Origin: Candidatus Pacearchaeota archaeon
GTDB lineage: Archaea; Nanoarchaeota; Nanoarchaeia; Pacearchaeales; GW2011-AR1
Reading direction: 5' to 3'
Assembly (NCBI GenBank): GCA_002686195.1
Contig: NZAS01000007.1
Span: forward strand, 56,049 to 93,626
Length of the DNA stretch: 37,578 nt
In this document: piece after piece, positions 21,227-28,792 of the stretch
How positions within the stretch are numbered: the stretch's first letter is position 1
Layout of the letters: every line of letters begins with the position of its first letter
Position numbers and translations under genes: made by a program
Notes under the pieces: generated by a model
Database searches by the model: none
The model's input: only the letters and a program-made list of their open reading frames with translations
Told to the model about the DNA's origin: nothing

Positions 21227-22960
21227 GTGAGCACTCGACTTACATTATCTGCGGGAAAGAAAGCCGCGAAGTCCTTCATCACCAAGGCTTCGCGAGCTTG
21301 GGGTATACCTGCCTCTGACTTCCACATAGCTGGAAGCATTCGTCGCAAGGAGCCAGAGGTGGGAGACGTTGACCTGGTTGTCGTCGTCGGAGGAGAGAGC
21401 CAGGAAATCTACCCAGGCATTCCAATCCCAGGGGTTCGCTTTGACCACGGAGCGTCGAAAGCTCGGACCTACTTTCTCCCCAGGAAGTCCGGTGATGTGA
21501 AGGTGAACGTCTGGTTCACCCCCGAAGCTCACCTTGGCGGCATGATGCTCTTTGCCACCGGCAGCGGACGGTACAACATCAACTTGCGAAACCGGGCCAA
21601 GAAAATGGGCATGAAGCTCACGCGGTACGGCATCTCGAAGGGAGACCGGGTCCTGGCATCGAGAACAGAGGAAGAGATCTACGCACTCCTAGACAAGCGG
21701 TGGTACGCCCCGGAAGAGAGAACCGAAAACGCGATGCGCCAACGCGGGGCCGCTAGAGCCAAGCGTAAGCGGGCTGCTCAAAAAGCAACACCTCCAGTAG
21801 AGGGGTTGTTCGACCTGGACGCCTATCTCAAGGGTTCCAAGGCCAGCGATTGGCGAATGGGAAGCCGAGCCTGGTGGAAGGCCGTGGTCCACGCTACCGA
21901 CTCCGTGACCTACGAAAGAGAGGTAGAGTTCGAGTCTCCGAGCGGTGACAAGTTTGCAGCGGCAGATGCGGCCATAGAAAAAGCGTACGAGTTGACTTTC
22001 GACGAGTGGGACCGAGAAATAAATCAAGACCTCGATACCGATGTAGATGAGGTGAAGGAACTCTATCGAACCTCGATTCGCGAGCTCAAGGGATCCACTG
22101 CAAGGAACACCAGCGTGATGCTGGCCACCAAGTGGAAGCCCACATCAGATCCGAAGGGCTGGTGGGCGAGTGAAAAGTTCGACGGACTTCGTGCCGTGTG
22201 GGATGGAAAGAAGTTCATCACCAGGTACGGAAACACCTTCCGCGCTCCTCCCTGGTTTACGGCCGACTTCCCAAAGAAGAAACTCGACGGGGAACTATGG
22301 GCTGGCCGTGGCAACTTCCAGCAGGCCTCCAGTGTAGTGCGGAGCCATGCAGCTGGAGAACGATGGAAGGGCATCACCTACATGGTCTTCGATGCCCCGT
22401 CTTCCAAGGACTTCGAGGACCGGCAGGCCGATCTGAAGGCCCTCTTCCGTCGTAAAAAACCACGCCATGCCAAGCTCGTCACCCAGACCAGGGTTCGGAA
22501 CGACGCTCACCTGGCGCAGCTGTTGAAGCGGGCAGAGGCAAAGGGTGGAGAGGGGATAATGCTCCGAGAACCGGGCTCACCCTGGCGCGTGGGAAGGTGG
22601 CCTTGGATAGCGAAGGTCAAGTCACTGGATACAGCAGAAGCTCGCGTAGTAGGATACACGAAAGGGAAAGGTTCTTTCTCTGGAATGGTGGGGGCCCTCA
22701 TCGTCGCTATGAAGGATGGAAAGGAGTTCAAGATCTCATCGGGACTCGACTACAACGATCGAATGAATCCCCCGAAGGTGGGAGCCATGGTGGAGTACGC
22801 CTACCAGGGTAAGTCCGACAGAGGAATCCCTAAGCTCGCCCGGTACATTCGAGTCCGAAAGGACGTTCCCAAGACCCGGGCAAGAAAGGTATCCTCGAGT
22901 GGAAAGTTCGACCTGGATGCCGAGCTCTTCGACCTCGACGCCTTCTTGGGCCTGGACTAG
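21227..22960 (+). CDS. PolX-like nucleotidyltransferase fused to ATP-dependent DNA ligase
   Basis: Residues 1-160 match the polymerase X palm/thumb: GSIRRKEPEVGDVDLVVV (Asp47, Asp49) and FATGSGRYNINLRNRAKKMG. The third catalytic Asp (IDIRL in Pol beta) appears as VKVNVW, Asn94, so polymerase activity may be lost. Residues 296-548 are an ATP-dependent ligase: SEKFDGLRAVWDG (Lys317), DGELWAG, EGIMLRE, AKVKSLD, and an OB-fold end. Between them lie FDLDAYLKGSKASDW, a 70-residue module shared with the protein at 25666, and TSIRELKGST. The C terminus has tandem FDLDAELFDLDAFLGLD. It joins DNA ends, perhaps in repair. Confidence 0.85.
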   Translation: MSTRLTLSAGKKAAKSFITKASRAWGIPASDFHIAGSIRRKEPEVGDVDLVVVVGGESQEIYPGIPIPGVRFDHGASKARTYFLPRKSGDVKVNVWFTPEAHLGGMMLFATGSGRYNINLRNRAKKMGMKLTRYGISKGDRVLASRTEEEIYALLDKRWYAPEERTENAMRQRGAARAKRKRAAQKATPPVEGLFDLDAYLKGSKASDWRMGSRAWWKAVVHATDSVTYEREVEFESPSGDKFAAADAAIEKAYELTFDEWDREINQDLDTDVDEVKELYRTSIRELKGSTARNTSVMLATKWKPTSDPKGWWASEKFDGLRAVWDGKKFITRYGNTFRAPPWFTADFPKKKLDGELWAGRGNFQQASSVVRSHAAGERWKGITYMVFDAPSSKDFEDRQADLKALFRRKKPRHAKLVTQTRVRNDAHLAQLLKRAEAKGGEGIMLREPGSPWRVGRWPWIAKVKSLDTAEARVVGYTKGKGSFSGMVGALIVAMKDGKEFKISSGLDYNDRMNPPKVGAMVEYAYQGKSDRGIPKLARYIRVRKDVPKTRARKVSSSGKFDLDAELFDLDAFLGLD

Positions 22961-22963
22961 CCC

Positions 22964-23221
22964 ATGACCCCCCTTACGGTACTACCTATAAACCCCTACC
23001 TTCTCACCTACTCCCGCCTCGTCCGCGTAAGTATCGAGCCTTCTGGCCATGTGATCTGGGACAAGAAGGAAGGCTCCAGCATCGCCAACAAAGAGGTACT
23101 CATCAAGCGCGGAATCATCGCAGGGAGCGTGGTTCTTTTACTTGGCGCCTGGGCTCTGGAACGGAGGCGAGTGCACGGCAATATCTACCCCGGACGCATC
23201 ATTCGCAGGGGGTACCCATGA
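22964..23221 (+). CDS. Small membrane protein
   Basis: The 85-residue protein has one transmembrane helix near the C terminus (GIIAGSVVLLLGAWALERRR) flanked by basic residues, with a 45-residue polar N-terminal part (SIEPSGHVIWDKKEG). The hydrophobic-then-ERRRVHGN order resembles the leader class but is internal. It starts 3 bases after the ligase stop and overlaps the next gene (ATGA). Function unknown. Confidence 0.6.
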   Translation: MTPLTVLPINPYLLTYSRLVRVSIEPSGHVIWDKKEGSSIANKEVLIKRGIIAGSVVLLLGAWALERRRVHGNIYPGRIIRRGYP

Positions 23222-23781
23222 AACGAAAGACCCGTAAAACATGCGAACACATTCGCGCTGGAGAGCTGTCGCCTCACAACGAGTGCGATCCCTGCAACGA
23301 CATGCAGGCCCACCTTGATTTATTGGCAGCCCATCTTTCGGACAACATTCGACCTGAAGGAGAGGGGATACTTTGGCCCACGGCAGAGATCTTCTACGAA
23401 TACCAAGGATGGGTCCACATAGTCCCTACCGAAGATGCCCTTGGGCCGGCTGTGGTGACCCGTCTAAATCGAGCGGCTCCGGACGGAAACTGGCACATCG
23501 CCGCCACACCAGGGTGGGATGGAACTCTTTCCATTCCGCTCGAAGTGTCTGTGGCTGGCGACACCATCTGGACTCCGAACCTCGAGGTTTGCTGGACTGG
23601 AGATCTCGATAAGGACACCCAGATCTGGGCCAACGCTATCCGCTCTGTCTGGCCCCGCATCCTTCGTATCCTACGCGGACCAAGCATCCGAGACGTCGCG
23701 CCCAAAACTCCCAAGGGTAGTAGAGGAGGAAAGGGGCCATCCATCCGACTTTTTGACCTAGACCGATACCTGGACCTGTGA
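23218..23781 (+). CDS. Hypothetical protein with C-terminal SIR-FDLD motif
   Basis: The 187-residue protein starts with a Cys/His cluster (CEHIRAGELSPHNECDPCND) that may bind zinc. A beta-rich centre follows (EIFYEYQGWVHIVP, TLSIPLEVSVAGDTIW). The C terminus has RGPSIRDVAPKTPKG and then GKGPSIRLFDLDRYLDL, combining both recurring motifs in the last 35 residues. No family was recognised. It precedes the HU-like gene by 1 base. Confidence 0.65.
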   Translation: MKRKTRKTCEHIRAGELSPHNECDPCNDMQAHLDLLAAHLSDNIRPEGEGILWPTAEIFYEYQGWVHIVPTEDALGPAVVTRLNRAAPDGNWHIAATPGWDGTLSIPLEVSVAGDTIWTPNLEVCWTGDLDKDTQIWANAIRSVWPRILRILRGPSIRDVAPKTPKGSRGGKGPSIRLFDLDRYLDL

Positions 23782-23782
23782 A

Positions 23783-24070
23783 ATGAACAAGAGCGAAATC
23801 ATAAAGCAAGTGGCCGCTGAAACGAAACTGCCGGCCACCACCGTATCCAGGGTTCTCGAGTCCATATTCGGTACGATGGAAAAGGCGCTGATAAGCCGGG
23901 ACAAGGTTGTGATCTCCGGGTTTGGCACCTGGACGACTTCGGACAGACGAGGCTTTTCTGGCAACAATCCGCGCACCGGGGAATCCATCGAAGTTCCGGC
24001 ACGAACCATCCCCGTGTTCCGGGCGGGTAAAAAACTGAAGGGACTCCTCAATGTGGACAAATTGAAGTGA
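23783..24070 (+). CDS. HU/IHF-family DNA-binding protein
   Basis: The 95-residue protein matches the family along its full length: MNKSEIIKQVAAETKLPATT, then helix 2, VVISGFGTWTTSDRRGFSGN, NPRTGESIEVPARTIPVFRAGKKLK. The NPRTGE beta-arm turn with the conserved Pro is intact. Dimers bend and compact DNA; phage versions act in replication, recombination or packaging. It overlaps the lysozyme gene start by 4 bases (GTGA). Confidence 0.92.
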   Translation: MNKSEIIKQVAAETKLPATTVSRVLESIFGTMEKALISRDKVVISGFGTWTTSDRRGFSGNNPRTGESIEVPARTIPVFRAGKKLKGLLNVDKLK

Positions 24071-24789
24071 GGACTCTGCGCTCCATCGTGGTGCTTCCCC
24101 AACCCGAGGCAAGCTCGCCTCCTGGGCTCGAAGCCCGCCTGAAGAACATCGATCTCATCGAAGAAATGGCGACGGAAAAGGGGCTGACACTGAACGCTGC
24201 AGCCGCCATGGTGGCCAACGCATGGGCCGAAAGCCGAATCGAATCAGATGCCCATGATGGAGGCAGCGGTTGGGGGCTCTTCCAGCTCACGGGAAAAGAC
24301 TACACCCCGGCCACCTCTAGTCGAATGAGAAAGGGAAGCATTGACCAGAGGAAAGACCCAGTTCACAACATCGCCTACATGCTGGACGAAATGAAAGGTG
24401 TTCGAGGTTACTGGTTTCGCAGAGGAGACGCGGAGGGGAAGAGCCCATCTGACCTGGCAGCCATCTTTGCTCGGGACCTCGAACGATGTGCCCGGTGTGG
24501 TGACCCATACTACGGCCTCAAGGCTGATGGGGAGACCCCAAAGGTTCTCCACAATCCCCACAAGCCACCTGGGGCCGCTGGGTTCAGTTCTCTGGAGGAC
24601 CGAGCACAGGTTGCTCGTGATTTTTTCCCCATGCTGCGTGAACGCGGCCCCCTCTTGGTTGCGTCTCCAGGAGGTTCCGCGGATTCGCCGCTGCTTTCCA
24701 TAGTTATGCTCGGCGCGTTAGGAATGGTTCTCTACAACATCGGTGCAATCGAAGACAAGATCCAGGGAAGAAGCGATGAGCTTTGGTAG
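24067..24789 (+). CDS. Tail-lysozyme-like protein with C-terminal membrane helix
   Basis: NAAAAMVANAWAESRIESDA (Glu55), DGGSGWGLFQLTGKDY and PVHNIAYMLDEM follow the phage-tail-lysozyme/goose-type lysozyme pattern. A C-terminal hydrophobic helix (SPLLSIVMLGALGMVLYNIG) is followed by a charged end. It would cleave peptidoglycan during DNA entry or exit. A membrane anchor on such an enzyme is unusual and suggests a virion or envelope location. The GTG start overlaps the HU stop; the ATG of the next gene lies inside its last codons. Confidence 0.72.
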   Translation: MRTLRSIVVLPQPEASSPPGLEARLKNIDLIEEMATEKGLTLNAAAAMVANAWAESRIESDAHDGGSGWGLFQLTGKDYTPATSSRMRKGSIDQRKDPVHNIAYMLDEMKGVRGYWFRRGDAEGKSPSDLAAIFARDLERCARCGDPYYGLKADGETPKVLHNPHKPPGAAGFSSLEDRAQVARDFFPMLRERGPLLVASPGGSADSPLLSIVMLGALGMVLYNIGAIEDKIQGRSDELW

Positions 24790-25006
24790 ACTATCTGAAG
24801 TGAAGAACGTAGACCGAAAGAGCCACTTGGCTGACAAGACCTACTTTCAAGTCCTGGTCCAAAGCGACCAGGGCCTCGAGACGCTACTGCTTACCGACAA
24901 GGAGCTCCAGCGAGTGCGCGACCGTGTGACCAAAAATCCCGAGGACACCCAGATGGTTCCAAGCTGGTGGGACCGGGTGTCCGCGGCGTTCTCTGGACTG
25001 TTCTAA
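24776..25006 (+). CDS. Small hypothetical protein
   Basis: This 76-residue protein starts MSFGRLSEVKNVDRKSHLAD, inside the end of the lysozyme gene. A beta-hairpin segment (YFQVLVQSDQGLETLLLTDK) leads to a helix and a Trp-containing amphipathic end (VPSWWDRVSAAFSGLF). No family was recognised. Confidence 0.6.
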   Translation: MSFGRLSEVKNVDRKSHLADKTYFQVLVQSDQGLETLLLTDKELQRVRDRVTKNPEDTQMVPSWWDRVSAAFSGLF

Positions 25007-25016
25007 AGGACTCATC

Positions 25017-25493
25017 ATGGCACCGCGAAAAAAGAAGGAAGCGATCACACGAGGAAGAAGGCGAGAGTTACTGCGTGCACTGGAACGCAACTGGTCGCTC
25101 ACCGACATTCCCGGCGTGGGGAAGATCTGGGAAAAGGGAGACTTCGTCATCATGCATGAGCGCCTCGGAGGCCTGGCGCGAGGTCTGGGAAACTACGCTC
25201 TCTACACTCAAGAGGGAGCCCAGGAGCACGGGATGCCCTTGAGCCGTCACCCGACTCTCGTCGCGGCCAAGCACGCCACCCAGACCCCATCCATCCGAGA
25301 TCTGAAGGACAAGCCCAGGCGATTCAAGAGAGGTGGTTCAAATCGGGATGAGCGAGGACCCTACGAGACCTACGAAGAAGCGGCCACTGTAGCCCAGCGC
25401 ATGGGGGACAAGTTCTTCGATGAAGCCATGGTCTACGAAGTCGACAAGCGCGGACCTGGAGAGTTCTACGCAGTTGGCATGGACCTCAACTGA
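25017..25493 (+). CDS. Hypothetical protein with SIRDLK motif and YEV module
   Basis: The 158-residue basic protein has an AAGGA site before its ATG. Its N-terminal domain (TDIPGVGKIWEKGDFVIMHE) may be DNA-binding. Next come TPSIRDLKDKPRRFKRGGSN and then a 50-residue module, YETYEEAATVAQRMGDKFFD with AMVYEVDKRGPGEFYAVGMD. That module aligns with the C terminus of the protein at 25666 (SAEAAHRLAAELNERDWEEG, AYEVVQDDQGIFVRPIDLS). It therefore shares both the motif and a domain with a leader protein. Confidence 0.65.
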   Translation: MAPRKKKEAITRGRRRELLRALERNWSLTDIPGVGKIWEKGDFVIMHERLGGLARGLGNYALYTQEGAQEHGMPLSRHPTLVAAKHATQTPSIRDLKDKPRRFKRGGSNRDERGPYETYEEAATVAQRMGDKFFDEAMVYEVDKRGPGEFYAVGMDLN

Positions 25494-25495
25494 TC

Positions 25496-25669
25496 ATGGG
25501 AATCCCATTCGCCCACGTCATCCACCCCTCCCCGCTCGTGTGGTACGGAGTTTGGAATTCTCCAAGAGGCTTGAGTTTCCTGGGGTTTCATGTGTGGGAT
25601 CGAGGAGGCCGCTGGGTGGGAGTGTACCAAACCAACACTCGGGCTCGATGGGAGGCAGGGGAAAAATGA
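25496..25669 (+). CDS. 57-residue hypothetical protein
   Basis: The frame reads MGIPFAHVIHPSPLVWYGVW and continues with GLSFLGFHVWDRGGRWVGVY, rich in Trp, Tyr and Gly. It fills the 170-base gap exactly and its TGA overlaps the ATG of the next gene (ATGA). The composition is unlike random shadow frames of this genome. It could be a small beta-sheet domain; no family was recognised. Confidence 0.55.
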   Translation: MGIPFAHVIHPSPLVWYGVWNSPRGLSFLGFHVWDRGGRWVGVYQTNTRARWEAGEK

Positions 25670-26481
25670 ACGGAACCTGGTTGACATTGGGAACAGTGGG
25701 GCTGGCAGCAGCCTTGTCGTCACTGAAACGCCGGGGCTCCTGGGCTCAAGAGGTCTTCATCACCGACCTGGGCCGCACTCTTGAGCTGCGCGACGAGGAA
25801 GGCAACGTGAAGGACACCCTGGGCCGCTACGGGGCCTGGATGGACTTAGGCCGTGGAAAACCGGAAGTAGCCGAAATCAGTGATGACCTCGAGTACCTGC
25901 GCAGCAAGTACGGAGTAGAAAGCGACGTGATTGTCATTGGACTTCCTCAAGGTAGCCAAGCTCAATGGGAGGCCACAGCCACCCGGCATGGAATCTCCCC
26001 CAGACACCAGGCGCATATTGAATTCCATTCTCCGACAGGAGACGAGGCCAGGGCTTACGAGGAGGCGATTTCTACCGCGTGGGAGCTTCCCGAGTCCGAG
26101 TGGAGGGACATGAACGACTACCGCTCCCCCCAAGTGGATATCGAGATCGAGGATCTCGACGAGCACGCGCCAACTTCGATTCGCACACTGAAGGGAGAGA
26201 AGGGGTCTCCTGGCTACGGTGGAAGACCCAAGGGCTTCGGGGCTCCCGCTGGACGTACCCCCTACATCATAAGTGCAGAGGCAGCCCATCGGCTTGCAGC
26301 GGAGCTCAACGAGCGAGACTGGGAAGAGGGGTACGCCTACGAGGTAGTCCAGGACGACCAAGGAATCTTTGTACGACCCATCGACCTGAGTATGGAAGAG
26401 GTGCTGCGTCTTCGAGCTACTCCAGGGCCGTCCCGGAAAAGGCAACAGTTGATCCCAAGCCAAAAGAAGGGGGGGAAATGA
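25666..26481 (+). CDS. Leader-bearing modular protein with SIRTLKG motif
   Basis: The leader is MNGTWLTLGTVGLAAALSSL then KRRGSW. Residues about 90-170 contain AHIEFHSPTGDEARAYEEAI and TAWELPESEWRDMND, which align with the inter-domain region of the ligase (VEFESPSGDKFAAADAAIEK, AYELTFDEWDREIN). TSIRTLKGEKGSPGYGG follows, then a C-terminal module shared with 25017 (YEV ... FVRPIDLS). It is thus a mosaic of pieces from two neighbours plus the leader. Function unknown. The ATG at 25666 is supported by a GGGGAAAA stretch and the overlap. Confidence 0.7.
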   Translation: MNGTWLTLGTVGLAAALSSLKRRGSWAQEVFITDLGRTLELRDEEGNVKDTLGRYGAWMDLGRGKPEVAEISDDLEYLRSKYGVESDVIVIGLPQGSQAQWEATATRHGISPRHQAHIEFHSPTGDEARAYEEAISTAWELPESEWRDMNDYRSPQVDIEIEDLDEHAPTSIRTLKGEKGSPGYGGRPKGFGAPAGRTPYIISAEAAHRLAAELNERDWEEGYAYEVVQDDQGIFVRPIDLSMEEVLRLRATPGPSRKRQQLIPSQKKGGK

Positions 26482-26804
26482 ACGGGACCTGGTTGACATT
26501 GGGAACGGTAGGTCTGGCCGCTGCAGTGAGTACGCTCGGACGGCGGGGCTCCACCAATGCCACGGAAAAGAGATGGACGGACTACGCCAAAAAGCACCTG
26601 GTGGGTCGCAAGATCGTCCGCGCCCGCTACTTGGACAACGAGGAAGCCGAGCACCTCGGGTGGTACCACCGGAGCGTGTTGCTTGAGCTCGACGACGGAA
26701 GCATCGTCTTTATGTCCAAGGACGACGAAGGCAACGATGCTGGCGCCTTGTTCGGGGTGTCCGCTACAGGAGAGGAACTCACCTTCCCCGTTCTTTATCG
26801 GTGA
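26478..26804 (+). CDS. Leader-bearing small conserved phage protein
   Basis: The leader is MNGTWLTLGTVGLAAAVSTL then GRRGST, nearly the same as that of the previous gene. The C-terminal 80 residues (GRKIVRARYLDNEEAEHLGW, SVLLELDDGSIVFMSKDDEG, NDAGALFG) resemble a small family seen in many phages and bacteria as stand-alone proteins of unknown function. Here that domain has gained a leader. It is the last plus-strand gene; its end overlaps the end of the convergent gene at 26795 by 10 bases. Confidence 0.7.
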   Translation: MNGTWLTLGTVGLAAAVSTLGRRGSTNATEKRWTDYAKKHLVGRKIVRARYLDNEEAEHLGWYHRSVLLELDDGSIVFMSKDDEGNDAGALFGVSATGEELTFPVLYR

Positions 26805-28792
26805 GACTGGACCTTTCGGCGTAACCACTTCTTGTATTCGTCGCTGGTGGCCCGGAAAGACCGGTCTGAACAGCTGCCGTTCCGACAAGCCGTCATACTC
26901 GCATCCACGATCTTGAGGTCGCCGTCGTTGGCTGCCGTCACGAGCTTGCGGTGGTGAATGGGCAGCGCACTGATGACCGTCTGGTACTTGGTCCCCACCT
27001 TGTCGAGCCACTCCCCGATCCGTTCGACGAGTAGATCTCGGCCTTCTCCCTTCAGGTGTTTGGGCGGGAAGTCGTAGGAATCGTTGGGCCAGGTACGGCT
27101 CCAAGCGTAGGGAACAACTCCCAGGGGCTCACTGACCACGTAGAGATCCACGTCGAGTCCGTCCAGGGCCTCCAGGTAGCCGTGCTTGTGGCTCGGAGCT
27201 TCGGGGAAGGGCTTGGTGCCGGCACAAGGCAAGAGGACTGCAACCGGGTTCTTTCGACGCACTCGAAGGGACTTCTTCCAGTTGTCCGTGATGGCCTTGT
27301 CCTTGATGACCTTGAGGCCCTGGGTTGGAGAGTTGACCTGGAAGAACCGCTTCGAGCGGCTCCCACCACGGACACCTCTTCGCTGGAGGTGATGTTGATC
27401 CGAGACTTCCTTGGCTTCTTCGAGAGACAGTTTCTTGGAAAGGAGCTCCATCTTTTCATCCCCACCAAAAAGGTAGAGCAATCGCCCCAAGCCGTCACTC
27501 TTAGGAATTTCAGTCCATACATAGTGGCCGTGATGTGCCTTGGCTCCGAACTTGGATCCGAACTTGGCTCCGAACCTGGAAAAGGTAGTCTCCTCGGCCT
27601 CGACCTCGGCTCCGACGCAATAGCGAGGGCGCGGCCAATCTGGAAACTCCACCCACTCCAAGATCGAACGACTCCCCTTCAAAAGGGAACGAATTCCTCG
27701 ATGTTTCAGATGGTGGTCCCAGGCAATCTTCTGGGCCTCTTCGAACGTAAGTTTTTGGAAGTGTGCCCCCGGATACACGGTGGCATCGGTGTCGACCATC
27801 CATCCTTCGGGGGTAAAAAAGACGGTGTCTCTCGTTCCTCCCGCTGCTGGTAGATATCGAAGTCTACCCCAGCGCTGCGTAACTGCAGGAGCCCAAACGT
27901 ATACCCCGTGGTGGGCCTTGAACTCCCGAATCCTATTGACTTCGTATTCCCCCTGGTCAAGTTCTTCGGGGACCACCCATTCCATGAGCATCGAACGACT
28001 CCCCTTCTTGAAGAGAGATTTGCGGGCCCGGTAGATGGACTTCTCGGCCTCGAGGATAGCTTTTGCAGCTTGCTCCAGCTCCTTCTCTGTGGCTCCGTCA
28101 CGCGACCCAAAGGCATCGCATACCACCCGCCCAGTCCAGAAGGAGGTGTCCTCCACTCCCTCGAACATGCCTCTGCGATCCCCCTTGCGAATCGCGTCAT
28201 CCAGAGCCTTCGTTCCACGCTCCAAGCGCAACGTCCAGGCGGGGAGTTTCATCGCGTGGGTTTGGGGCGATGCGCTACTTCCTTTCCGAAGGGAACGAAT
28301 ACCGCGCCGTTTTAGGTGGTGAGCATTGGCTACCTTTTCGGCCTCGGTAATGCTGTAGACTTTTACCAACGGAGTCTTCTCCACCAACGACTCGACGTTG
28401 ACCAAAAAGTCCTGGATGGGCAACCACTTGGCTCCGTTCCAATAGAACTCGTTAGTCGTGGGATGGCGCCGCTGCGGGAGCCGCAATTGTAGACGCGATT
28501 GCTGGAACGGTCCTTCAACGTTCCAGTGAGGCGTGTAACCCAGGATTCCCAGTTGCTCCCCAAAGCCCACGTCACCTCTTTTGGCTCGCGGAAAGTCGGG
28601 GGGGTTTTCCACATGCTGCGAAGGGCCTCGCGTCGGAAGCCACATGTAGGTACCGTGAGTAGTGAAGGCAAATTCGAAAGAGGCCCCTCGATCAGAGAAC
28701 TCCTCAAGCGAAGATCGACTCCCCCTTCGAGAAGCAAGTCCAGCTGCAGCGATTGCAGCGACGACTCCCAGCGCGAGCTTGTCGCCGTTCAT
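26795..28792 (-). CDS. Large leader-bearing protein: three HGxYVW repeats plus DUF5591-like domain
   Basis: The leader is MNGDKLALGVVAAIAAAGLA with SRRGSRS. Three repeats follow, each starting H-G-x-Y-x-W (residues 46, 295, 421) and ending HHLxxRGIRSL or similar (159, 360, 467), the first two with KGS. Two extra KGSRS sites precede EWV segments (263-272, 372-381). Residues 515-665 (VAVLLPCAGTKPFPEAPSHK, VVSEPLGVVPYAWSRTWPND, SYDFPP) resemble DUF5591 of archaeosine synthase, a tRNA or nucleotide 7-deazaguanine-linked domain. A role in nucleic acid modification is possible. The gene is last in the minus-strand operon. Confidence 0.72.
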   Translation of the reverse strand: MNGDKLALGVVAAIAAAGLASRRGSRSSLEEFSDRGASFEFAFTTHGTYMWLPTRGPSQHVENPPDFPRAKRGDVGFGEQLGILGYTPHWNVEGPFQQSRLQLRLPQRRHPTTNEFYWNGAKWLPIQDFLVNVESLVEKTPLVKVYSITEAEKVANAHHLKRRGIRSLRKGSSASPQTHAMKLPAWTLRLERGTKALDDAIRKGDRRGMFEGVEDTSFWTGRVVCDAFGSRDGATEKELEQAAKAILEAEKSIYRARKSLFKKGSRSMLMEWVVPEELDQGEYEVNRIREFKAHHGVYVWAPAVTQRWGRLRYLPAAGGTRDTVFFTPEGWMVDTDATVYPGAHFQKLTFEEAQKIAWDHHLKHRGIRSLLKGSRSILEWVEFPDWPRPRYCVGAEVEAEETTFSRFGAKFGSKFGAKAHHGHYVWTEIPKSDGLGRLLYLFGGDEKMELLSKKLSLEEAKEVSDQHHLQRRGVRGGSRSKRFFQVNSPTQGLKVIKDKAITDNWKKSLRVRRKNPVAVLLPCAGTKPFPEAPSHKHGYLEALDGLDVDLYVVSEPLGVVPYAWSRTWPNDSYDFPPKHLKGEGRDLLVERIGEWLDKVGTKYQTVISALPIHHRKLVTAANDGDLKIVDASMTACRNGSCSDRSFRATSDEYKKWLRRKVQSHR
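27540..27575 (+). repeat. Three 12-bp tandem repeats inside the large leader protein
   Basis: TTGGCTCCGAAC, TTGGATCCGAAC and TTGGCTCCGAAC follow each other without gaps. On the minus strand they encode a repeated Phe-Gly-x-Lys unit (FGAKFGSKFGAK) just before the third HGxYVW repeat, probably a linker of variable length. Confidence 0.7.
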
